Virus record (IMG/VR): IMGVR_UViG_3300026483_000010
Coordinates: 1-40,281 of that record
Strand: one strand, 5' to 3'
DNA from: a virus
Length of the DNA: 40,281 bases
The position numbers and the translations under genes are program-made. The notes under the pieces are model-generated. The model saw nothing but the letters and a program-made list of their open reading frames with translations. It was not told the DNA's origin and did no database searches. Of this stretch, positions 28,101-33,174 are shown one piece after another (positions within the stretch are counted from its first letter, which is position 1; every line of letters starts with the position of its first letter).

Positions 28101-29393
28101 ACACAAATACCCAAACAATTAGTTCCTTTGTTTAACACGGCTACAAATCTAATGTTTGATCTAGGATCTGTCGGTAAAGGAATTCAGTTGATGACATCAA
28201 ATACTGAGGCTCAAAAATGGTTAGCAAATTCTGGATATGAAATTGCTAATAGGGGACTACAGTCTATAACAAACTTAGATGGTATTACTTCAAAAATTGA
28301 TCGAGCTGCTGAAGGCGGTTGGAAGAGGGGTGGAAAACTTATATTGGAAGTTCAAAAAGAATACTTACAAAAATTTCTAGTAAATCCAGATAGGTTTGCG
28401 GCACAGGCTTCCTGGATGGCTTACTATATGAATGACTTAAAAAAACAAGGAATAGATCCTTCTAATATTGACTGGTCCAATCACAAGGTAAATAAACAAG
28501 CTGGTGCTTTTGCAGAGCAACAAGTGGGAAGACAACAGAATGTTTCTGATATAGCCTTGCAAGGAGATTTGTTTAGGGGAAAAAGTTTTGCTAAGCAGTT
28601 TGCTCGTAAAACATTATTTCCATTTGCTAACTTTCTTACGAATCAAAAAACAAGAATGTATACTGATATAAATATAGCAACAAGCAAAACAGCTACAAAA
28701 GAAGATAAGCGAACTGCTTATAGATCTTTAGCTGGTTTAGGTGTAGAAACTGCTGTGTTTAATTTACTAGGATTGGCTGTTACTCAAGGATTAGCTGCTG
28801 TATCACAAGGAATAACTGGTGATGATGATGAAGAAGATAAAAGAAAATCTTTTGAAAACAGAATTAAAGGTAGAGCTGGTAATGTTGCCACAGATATTTT
28901 ATCCCCTATTCCTGTTATAGATGATGAAATTATGGCTGGTGTAAACAAAATGATAGAAGTAGTTAGCACTGATGAAAATCCTTTTCAGTTTTTTGCTAAT
29001 GACAAAAAAACACTTACTGATCAATTAGGGGTTTTGGGTATACAAAAGAAAAATTTTGATGATCTTGTAGAGATGATACAAATGAGTACGACAGGATCTT
29101 ATAAAGATAATTATGGTAAAAAAAGAGAGATAGATCCTTCATTAAAAGGAGAGGTTGGTGTTAATGCATTTTTATATTTCTTATATGGATTAGGAGGATT
29201 GCCTTCTGAGGCGGGTTCTATTATTAAATACAATATGAAATCTTATAAGAAAAGCGGAAAAAATAAAAGTAAAGGTGGTTCAGGCATTCCTATAAAAAGA
29301 AAGACAAAGCCAAAAAAGAAAACTAAAAAGAGAAGATCTAGTGGTGGACCATTGTTAGGTGGTAAAAAGAAATCAGGAGGGGGTTTATTTTGA
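22113..29393 (+). CDS. Giant (2426 aa) virion/ejection protein
   Basis: This is the largest gene. The N-terminus has two copies of a roughly 35-residue motif (about residues 7-42 and 53-88) with the scheme PNGS-x-I, then KYG(D/N)R-x-QSL(L/V)D-x-GT. A hydrophobic segment lies near 450-470 (AMRFIGGIFSVIPSW) and another near 2215-2240 (VFNLLGLAVTQGLAAV). Between them are long charged helical stretches. The last 50 residues are Lys/Arg-rich with Gly-Gly runs (KRKTKPKKKTKKRR), as expected for binding the packaged DNA. Size, place and features resemble large ejection proteins such as T7 gp16, but no transglycosylase motif is evident. Its stop overlaps the convergent HNH gene by 9 bp. Confidence 0.65.
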   Translation: MEDELLFETPNGSVITESEAKSKYGDRFQSLLDSGTFKQTDKTADKKEEVKIDFDVEAFYISPNGSEIKGADVVKKYGNRSQSLVDDGTLKKKDPSVVSTGEEANMVGTTPIQETPDTLLESGGLLNNNTELNSIMVGEVPFSQLSSQEQQTFYEEIERLEKAEKLNKAAADNPYGISVDEKFKPLEIEGLNTEKDPIVIAAQELYNKKNAPTDFSKLVEGVEDTEKIVSANRVDLLKKFQKSKNNTNLSFTEDGKIIGNRTIPKGIIGTTPKVKDENLNWFQKLIMSPEEYNEIEEAKTVNPELLSKMDIDVSDYQAWEAENTKEDGFVYQQVQDLINSDSDNDYLNDKRNFKKLSAYVNSMGDEIENDLSVIENKLLFETNQETRRQLLNAQSKLKAQQIKNISRQYNIINLFPALEGSEDAKKNRREQYIIDQRNGDVSGGFGNAVLLPAADSAMRFIGGIFSVIPSWVEQGGNLAGFEMQGLRALNESLDSMLSNEVGTVDGALDTSTIERRTVEKLKPVTINWKGKPLQVGVTPEGDIVDINTMVSMGGILTNDEVKEVNELAKKVPNYEYEWSAGSITQGTVGTLVNLVGLIKGGKWATKAIQKGVKKAGLKTTVPGGIGMGSVSYMSTVAGEVNDIKSQLMEAGVPEEEAMSRAIMYGNGRASLDGIFSGLAGGNTKLLEATKSFPKILKDLALKPKTVVSSKVFQDKVKDLVKENGKELFIEELPVLFTGNILNGLANDSVGKQILNESTSSRDIVETAILTVLATTGVGSKRLLSNNKRKDLIRAASLSSNIEKDIANLVNSGQMSVADAKSVYQEIYSMQTALNQTQGSVVMSGNQEEAAALLNQRRKLMDQRSNLEGPLKEDIDKKIEDVDKQIEILKAEDTAQAIEASGGETTTDVNVTKDDALASLKAENEVRLKANLPAIIESEENILKEQNKLIKEKQDAIQESKTEEQVLSDDGGSKETGETDKVELQGVGKGDTRQTTVTDEKTLTPEQQVKSDELNKKRDEKIDQESRKFVVPGTKIQVQMNADGTANPVAVKENTDKPVNRSSQAKANKMILENVIDVNAGNKLDLEGDTNLTEEQYSEAVADRSNNIKEVAETLDAERKKRKSKTKEEKERLVDPLDIKGKIGKITEADYVKYGDRNNITSAMKRFWFKNKNKFGQNPASDLDARVQELDGYTSENESQYIQDVIDFITANPTGKLDIETGTSQVEKDLEAKFEQLTGLKPTPTNIKTVNNIDPNREPISETQKKSKDVLQKEASEPGVFGKKKGPSPDKILGKKKTSSDKTKQEGENVNRKKFWKNWNKAYRESKKDQTTRRKQLSDAIQDLLESKIISTKKAKSLIKKISGVNLNNPRLVNQVLEYVTKVNIDAVNAEKFDNAKNLNKKIKRLLKSDTLDAEVSIAAKQFNKIDPNLVEDLDLYLENAQKVINGLTKTKTDKEGNLIFAGTVDIKALDNYTSKVLKNEVDLIRKAEAQAFSDLTGLDSSEFTIDEMRSILEKSNDEDVTVANEKMANDKDAVITKGVKRAFEAYKGAINDIIKNRIDPISGEPLVISKADQKVIKEFMEVDIDLMTTAKEKLEALDAMVNFIVNQGTGGIVATTKRNEGMKNVIEANKKLKPARKLKLFGSEKFANTWYKYLGNTPRIMENLFKGTSTARIFNKLSGFDGFRNGVAKAEKLSNDIAEAYVDKFIKPTSRMNAVKGTTKTQPNGTDFNTAENDTERGMFAFMRRTVDGTKDQQKNEFERRKNLINKTIKRLNDTGETKKAEVIQKVYDKILADSNTISDLDNKVDPINKEAVDWMTAEWSKVRPELENVSLNVYNRVLGKDLNYTPDSFSLLKDQGGSVDQEIGDPQFQGTSQRFYDKEAGVLMAKQPSNNLPSGRVVNLGFDSLNISNLKDALTDLETAESIQIMKGFMGTSKNMNPAFKILIPDADNRRLLFSKFQNYVNEKRGVSEQATEKEIIKLMNSIAGIGVSRVLGGPTQIPKQLVPLFNTATNLMFDLGSVGKGIQLMTSNTEAQKWLANSGYEIANRGLQSITNLDGITSKIDRAAEGGWKRGGKLILEVQKEYLQKFLVNPDRFAAQASWMAYYMNDLKKQGIDPSNIDWSNHKVNKQAGAFAEQQVGRQQNVSDIALQGDLFRGKSFAKQFARKTLFPFANFLTNQKTRMYTDINIATSKTATKEDKRTAYRSLAGLGVETAVFNLLGLAVTQGLAAVSQGITGDDDEEDKRKSFENRIKGRAGNVATDILSPIPVIDDEIMAGVNKMIEVVSTDENPFQFFANDKKTLTDQLGVLGIQKKNFDDLVEMIQMSTTGSYKDNYGKKREIDPSLKGEVGVNAFLYFLYGLGGLPSEAGSIIKYNMKSYKKSGKNKSKGGSGIPIKRKTKPKKKTKKRRSSGGPLLGGKKKSGGGLF
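22131..22376 (+). repeat. Protein-level tandem duplication at the N-terminus of the giant protein
   Basis: Two copies of a 35-residue unit share PNGS, KYG, R-x-QSL, D and GT at equal spacing (copy 1 about codons 7-42, copy 2 about 53-88). The DNA of the copies has diverged, so the duplication is old and held by selection on the protein. A small repeated domain of this kind may bind a partner in the capsid or tail. Confidence 0.6.
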
Positions 29394-29768
29394 TGAATGA
29401 ATCTCAGCGTGACACCTGGAACAAACAACAATACATTTTTCTATTTCTTTCTTAATGGTTTCAAGTCCTTTTCCTTGAGCAATACCATTGCTGACTGAAA
29501 AACTTTTATCATTATTTTTATGATGAAATTCCAATGCTCTGCTACGAAAACTTTTGTTTGTTTTTTTTGAATACCCACAAACACTACAAGCGAGTTTCTC
29601 TTTATATTCCCTCAACCATATTCTTTTGTTACGCCTTCTTTGTTTTTTAACAACAAGAATACATTTTTTGCATTCGGTTCTAAAATACTTGCCGTCCTTG
29701 TTAAATTCTGTTAATGGTTTGGAAACTTTACATTGTTTACATACTCTAACTGATTCATTAGAACTCAT
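29385..29768 (-). CDS. HNH endonuclease
   Basis: This encodes 127 aa. It has an N-terminal zinc knuckle (CKQC at about 10-13 and CKKC at 33-36), a basic region, a second zinc site (CSVCGYS, about 62) with CSRCH near the end, and the HNH core: LEFHHKNNDKSF, then CIVVCSRCHAEIH. The His pair HH and the final H would bind the metal and the scissile phosphate. It is probably a free-standing homing-type nuclease. It lies at the convergent end of the early module and overlaps the giant late gene by 9 bp, so it is the last gene transcribed from the right. Overlap with the next upstream gene is 11 bp. Confidence 0.8.
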   Translation of the reverse strand: MSSNESVRVCKQCKVSKPLTEFNKDGKYFRTECKKCILVVKKQRRRNKRIWLREYKEKLACSVCGYSKKTNKSFRSRALEFHHKNNDKSFSVSNGIAQGKGLETIKKEIEKCIVVCSRCHAEIHSSK

Positions 29769-29946
29769 CTTCAGTTAGTTTTTGAGTATCCCTTAGTACG
29801 GATATAAGCTCTTTTATGTTTGAGTTTAATGATTCATTATCCTCATCCATAAGAGATTCGTAAATTTCGTCAGTTAATTCATTAATATTTGACATCAACA
29901 TATTAATGTAATTTATTGCATTCTGACTGTTTTTATTTAGTGGCAT
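29758..29946 (-). CDS. Hypothetical protein, 62 aa
   Basis: A short, acidic, all-helical protein starting MPLNKNSQNAINYINMLMSN and rich in Glu, Asp and Leu (ELTDEIYESLMDEDNE). Its stop overlaps the HNH start by 11 bp, so translation is probably coupled. No motif is recognised. It may be a small helical regulator or a partner of the nuclease, but nothing shows this directly. Confidence 0.5.
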   Translation of the reverse strand: MPLNKNSQNAINYINMLMSNINELTDEIYESLMDEDNESLNSNIKELISVLRDTQKLTEDEF

Positions 29947-30005
29947 TTTTTACAGGTTCTCTCAATCTACAAAAAATTTTAATTTTCTAAATAAAAAGTT
30001 ATTAA

Positions 30006-30236
30006 CTAGTCGAGGGCTGTAATTAAGCTTTTTCCTATTTTTTTATCAATTTTAGTAATAGCTCTGTAAATTATTTTAGACTTTCTTTTAGTTTCTTCAA
30101 CTTCTTTTTTTGTTGAGTCTTTACCCAGATTTGTATACATATAACAATCTATCCTGAATAGTTCATCTATTTTTTTATCGTCAGACCAAGAACTAAACTC
30201 AGTAATTTTTTCTAAATCTTTAAATGTATATTCCAT
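30006..30236 (-). CDS. Hypothetical protein, 76 aa
   Basis: A helical, charged protein (MEYTFKDLEKITEFSSW start; KKEVEETKRKSKIIYRAI) with no membrane segment or Cys. It overlaps the 3' end of the DnaA-like gene by 17 bp, so it is probably co-translated with it. The function is unknown. It could be a partner of the DnaA-domain protein judged only from coupling. Confidence 0.5.
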   Translation of the reverse strand: MEYTFKDLEKITEFSSWSDDKKIDELFRIDCYMYTNLGKDSTKKEVEETKRKSKIIYRAITKIDKKIGKSLITALD

Positions 30237-30666
30237 TTTTCTCTTTTTTTAATGTTAATAACTCTTTCTCTAATCTTTCTATTTTTTCTAATAACAATTG
30301 TTTTTCTGTCTTTAAATTTAAAACCCTGTCACTCACACGATTAAACAAACTTGCTATGTCTGGATCTGATTTAATTAAAAAATCAATATCTCTTAGGCTA
30401 TGTAATATTGTTGCGTGGTTTCTATTTCCACATAGCTTACCTATTTTATCTAAACTTAAGTAGTGATAGTTTCGTAGTATGTGATAAAATATTCTTCTAG
30501 CATCAACATAGCTTCGTTTTCTACTATTTTTCAAAATATTATCTATTCCGCTTTCGTCCTGGATAATTTTTTTAATAGTATCAATAGTGGTTTTAACTTC
30601 TTTTTTAGGTTCAGGGACAACATAATATCCAAGAACAAAGTTATAGTTTATTTCAGTATATTTCAT
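30220..30666 (-). CDS. DnaA domain IV-only DNA-binding protein
   Basis: This encodes 148 aa. Residues about 43-107 align by eye with the C-terminal DNA-binding domain of DnaA: a basic entry (SRKRSYVDARRIFYHIL), then LSLDKIGKLCGNRNHATILHSLR, corresponding to the DnaA signature [21 protein letters not shown] of E. coli. GNRNHATILH at 80-89 is the turn and recognition helix. No AAA+ ATPase, Walker motifs or DnaB-binding domain is present; residues 110-145 are a coiled coil instead. It would bind DnaA-box-like sites without ATP-dependent melting. It sits in the early operon near primase and helicase genes, and overlaps the VRR-NUC gene by 4 bp. Confidence 0.8.
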   Translation of the reverse strand: MKYTEINYNFVLGYYVVPEPKKEVKTTIDTIKKIIQDESGIDNILKNSRKRSYVDARRIFYHILRNYHYLSLDKIGKLCGNRNHATILHSLRDIDFLIKSDPDIASLFNRVSDRVLNLKTEKQLLLEKIERLEKELLTLKKEKNGIYI

Positions 30667-30902
30667 CCTTTATATATTTCGGTTATTACACCGTGCTTTT
30701 CTAATTCTTTTAATCTATATTTTTGTATTACAGAAAGAACTCCATTAGGTTTTTTAATTTCAGAAAACAAAACCTTGCAGTTAGGTGGTATAGCTACAAG
30801 ATCAGGTATACCATTTTTATTTGTTTTTATAAGCTTGATAACGTAATATCCCTCAGCCTCTAACTGCTTGATTCTTTTTGCTTGTATTTGTTGTTCTGTC
30901 AT
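30663..30902 (-). CDS. VRR-NUC domain nuclease
   Basis: This encodes 79 aa, the normal length of a stand-alone VRR-NUC domain of the PD-(D/E)XK fold. The catalytic set is visible: D34 in NGIPDLVAI, E48-x-K50 in FSEIKKPNG and Q60 in SVIQKYRLKELEKHG, with a Glu in the first helix (E15). Phage VRR-NUC proteins are structure-specific nucleases with Holliday-junction resolving activity in some cases. It overlaps the DnaA-like gene by 4 bp (ATGA) and shares one base with the 31-aa peptide upstream. It probably resolves branched intermediates of replication or recombination. Confidence 0.85.
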   Translation of the reverse strand: MTEQQIQAKRIKQLEAEGYYVIKLIKTNKNGIPDLVAIPPNCKVLFSEIKKPNGVLSVIQKYRLKELEKHGVITEIYKG

Positions 30903-30997
30903 TACTCCCAGTCTTCAGGAAATATTATTTTAGCTATTGCTTTTCCTACTACCATTACTACCCAGGCTACTATTAGCCAACCAATTGCGTTTATCAT
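30902..30997 (-). CDS. 31-aa single-membrane-span peptide
   Basis: ATG at 30997-30995 opens 31 codons ending with TAA at 30904-30902, where TAATG joins it to the VRR-NUC start. The product starts MINAIGWLIVAWVVMVVGKA and has one clear transmembrane segment (residues 4-20) followed by a short charged tail (FPEDWE). It fills a gap with no other gene, and its end is exactly coupled to the next gene. A role in host takeover or lysis timing is possible but not shown. Confidence 0.55.
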   Translation of the reverse strand: MINAIGWLIVAWVVMVVGKAIAKIIFPEDWE

Positions 30998-31002
30998 TGT
31001 AT

Positions 31003-32238
31003 TTAATTTAAAGTTAATAAATCTCTTTTAAAATGTCTTAACGTGTAATCCTTTTTTTTGCTTACTGCTTTATAAATATCTGGTTCGATTCCTCCTTTTG
31101 TAAAAACCCAAACCACTTTATTTTCTAATCTATTTTTAGTTGTCATCCTATCTCTTGATTGCCAATAGCTTGTGGCACTAAAGTCTATATTGTAGTACAA
31201 CAGTATATCAGCTTTCTTTAAGCTTATTCCTTCTCTACCAGAAACAATTTGTAATGCTATAGATTTATCAGTACTGTCAAATGTTTCAAGATCAGTACAT
31301 ATATTGTCACCATACACTTTTTTTATAGCATTAAGTTCTTCTTTGAACTTATAAAATATTCCTATTTTTTGAGTACAAAAATTATCATAGATAAACTGAG
31401 CCTTAAATGTATCTAACACCATAGACTTACCGCTTTCAAACTTAACAGTTCCACTATACATTTGATGTAGTTTTTGCATTAGTTTTACCCCAGTGTCAGC
31501 AAGTATAACATCTTCCTTGCCTTCAATAACTAAATCTTTTTTTAGTTTACTGCAAAGATTCATAATCATATCAGGTGCATCAACATAAATTATATCTTCA
31601 TTTATTTTTGATTTGAATCCTGCTTCTCTTTGCGTATATGATATAGTAAATGGCTTCATTTTATCAAGAATTTCTTGTTTACCTAAAGAGTAATCATTTA
31701 CCATAAAAGATCCTATTCGCTTCTGTTTAACTAAAACATAGTCTTTAGAAAACTTATAGAAATTAGAATACTTTCTGAACGGATTGTTTTTTAATCCATA
31801 TACCTGGTGGTACATTTGACTAAATGATTCTGGAGTAGGAGTTCCAGATAAAAATATTACAAAAGGATTGTTATTTATTATTAATTGCTTAACTTGTTTT
31901 GCTCTTTTACTTGGTTTTGGAAATGCACCCATACTATGTGACTCGTCACAAACTATAGCATCCCATCCACGTTCATCGATCTTATGTAGTGATTCATAGT
32001 TTATTACAAGCAGTTCATAGGTTGGTTTCAACATTTTAAAATCCTCGTAAATACTGCCTATTGCTTTTTTCTTAGTAATAAATAATACTTTGTTTATGTT
32101 TTTTATCTTGTCCAGGATACCTAGTGATGTAAGTGTTTTACCTGTTCTAACCTCCATAGATAAGTATATAAATTTTCTTATATCTATTATCTGTAAAGCC
32201 TTGTCAATAATTCGTTTCTGGTATTCTCTAAATTCCAT
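31003..32238 (-). CDS. SF2 DNA helicase (SNF2/DEAD-like)
   Basis: This encodes 411 aa with all main motifs: a Q-like start (EFREYQKRII), Walker A MEVRTGKT (K34), Walker B DESH (98-101), motif III LSGTPTPES (131-133 SGT), and in the second RecA domain SGREGISLKKADIL then YWQSRDRM (motif VI region). The spacing and the GREG/QSRDR motifs fit the compact phage helicases of SNF2/SSL2 type that melt or remodel DNA in recombination-dependent replication. It overlaps a nuclease-like gene by 11 bp and precedes the membrane peptide and VRR-NUC nuclease, giving a helicase-nuclease set. The ATP-dependent role is well supported; the substrate is inferred. Confidence 0.85.
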   Translation of the reverse strand: MEFREYQKRIIDKALQIIDIRKFIYLSMEVRTGKTLTSLGILDKIKNINKVLFITKKKAIGSIYEDFKMLKPTYELLVINYESLHKIDERGWDAIVCDESHSMGAFPKPSKRAKQVKQLIINNNPFVIFLSGTPTPESFSQMYHQVYGLKNNPFRKYSNFYKFSKDYVLVKQKRIGSFMVNDYSLGKQEILDKMKPFTISYTQREAGFKSKINEDIIYVDAPDMIMNLCSKLKKDLVIEGKEDVILADTGVKLMQKLHQMYSGTVKFESGKSMVLDTFKAQFIYDNFCTQKIGIFYKFKEELNAIKKVYGDNICTDLETFDSTDKSIALQIVSGREGISLKKADILLYYNIDFSATSYWQSRDRMTTKNRLENKVVWVFTKGGIEPDIYKAVSKKKDYTLRHFKRDLLTLN

Positions 32239-32662
32239 AATTTAAAATTTTTACTGATGCCCATTGTTTTGGCAATAAATAAACCTCCTTATTTATTTTT
32301 GGAGACTCAGTAAAATACGTTGTTGGGGGACAGTTCATATCTTCTGTAGTCAATACATTCATATCTATATCGTTTAACCAGAAAATATAAATTCCTGTTG
32401 GATCTTGCACCAAATAAAACTTATGCTCGTATTTTGGAAACGATGTTTCCATAAGCCATTGATATTTTTTTTTCTCCAACATCATATCTTCATAATGCGT
32501 TGTTCTGAATTTCATTTCCATAATACAACCATTACCTTTTCTGGTGTAACCTATAGCATCATAGTGTTCGTAGTCCATACCTGCGTGAGATAAATTCCAA
32601 TCATAGATTTCGTTGAGAAAATTTATAACGGCTATTTCTTTTTTATGAATCTTGTCAATCAT
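32228..32662 (-). CDS. Putative PD-(D/E)XK-type nuclease
   Basis: This encodes 144 aa. After an N-terminal helix (KEIAVINFLNEIY) comes D35, then a 13-residue gap and E49-x-K51 in IMEMKFRTTHYEDM, with a polar helix after it (KKKYQWLM). D-x(13)-E-x-K followed by a helix is the core of the PD-(D/E)XK superfamily. The C-terminal half is beta-rich and of unknown function. It overlaps the downstream SF2 helicase by 11 bp and its upstream neighbour by 8 bp, suggesting joint action on DNA. The alternative is a fold relative without catalysis. Assigned by motif only. Confidence 0.55.
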   Translation of the reverse strand: MIDKIHKKEIAVINFLNEIYDWNLSHAGMDYEHYDAIGYTRKGNGCIMEMKFRTTHYEDMMLEKKKYQWLMETSFPKYEHKFYLVQDPTGIYIFWLNDIDMNVLTTEDMNCPPTTYFTESPKINKEVYLLPKQWASVKILNYGI

Positions 32663-32921
32663 CTAAATTGTTTTTTATTTTTAATAATACAGCACACCTT
32701 TCATACTCTTCTGTTTCTTCAAAATATGCTATCAAAATATCTATAGATGATTTTTTAACTTTCGAACTTATATCGTGAATAAAAAATTCTACATCTGTAA
32801 TTACTATGTCTTCAATCTTAATGTCATTTACAATAACATCGTATGAATTCAACATAGCCCAGTGTAATTCTTCATCATCATATTCATCAAAAACACCCTC
32901 AAAAGGGTCATATTTATCCAT
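32655..32921 (-). CDS. Hypothetical acidic protein, 88 aa
   Basis: A short, very acidic protein (MDKYDPFEGVFDEYDDEELH start) with a central strand region and a helical end. No motif is recognised and there is no membrane segment. It overlaps its neighbours by 8 bp at each end, so it is a real member of the operon. Acidic small phage proteins are sometimes DNA mimics or inhibitors, but here that is only a possibility. Confidence 0.55.
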   Translation of the reverse strand: MDKYDPFEGVFDEYDDEELHWAMLNSYDVIVNDIKIEDIVITDVEFFIHDISSKVKKSSIDILIAYFEETEEYERCAVLLKIKNNLDD

Positions 32922-33174
32922 AGGTTTCTCGGAGGTATTTGTAAACTTCAGGCAATTTGTCCATTGCTTTTTTCTGAGTTTTATATTCTATTTTTCCTAA
33001 ATGTTCTTTACTGTATAATGTAATACTTTTTTTAGCATCATAAAATTTATCTTTACCATTTGTGGATATACCTCCTTTTCTAATTGCTATTTTAAAGTAC
33101 ATTGTATTTATTGGCTTTACATAAACTTGCCAATCGTTATCAATACACCATTTAAAATCAGAACTCCAACTCAT
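32914..33174 (-). CDS. Hypothetical protein, 86 aa
   Basis: A basic protein with alternating strands and a C-terminal helix (MSWSSDFKWCIDNDWQVYVK start; KEHLGKIEYKTQKKAMDKL). It overlaps the primase-helicase stop by 17 bp and the acidic 88-aa gene by 8 bp. It is a basic protein beside an acidic one, so they might form a pair, but no family is known to me. Small beta-alpha proteins in this place could support primase or helicase loading. Confidence 0.5.
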   Translation of the reverse strand: MSWSSDFKWCIDNDWQVYVKPINTMYFKIAIRKGGISTNGKDKFYDAKKSITLYSKEHLGKIEYKTQKKAMDKLPEVYKYLRETYG

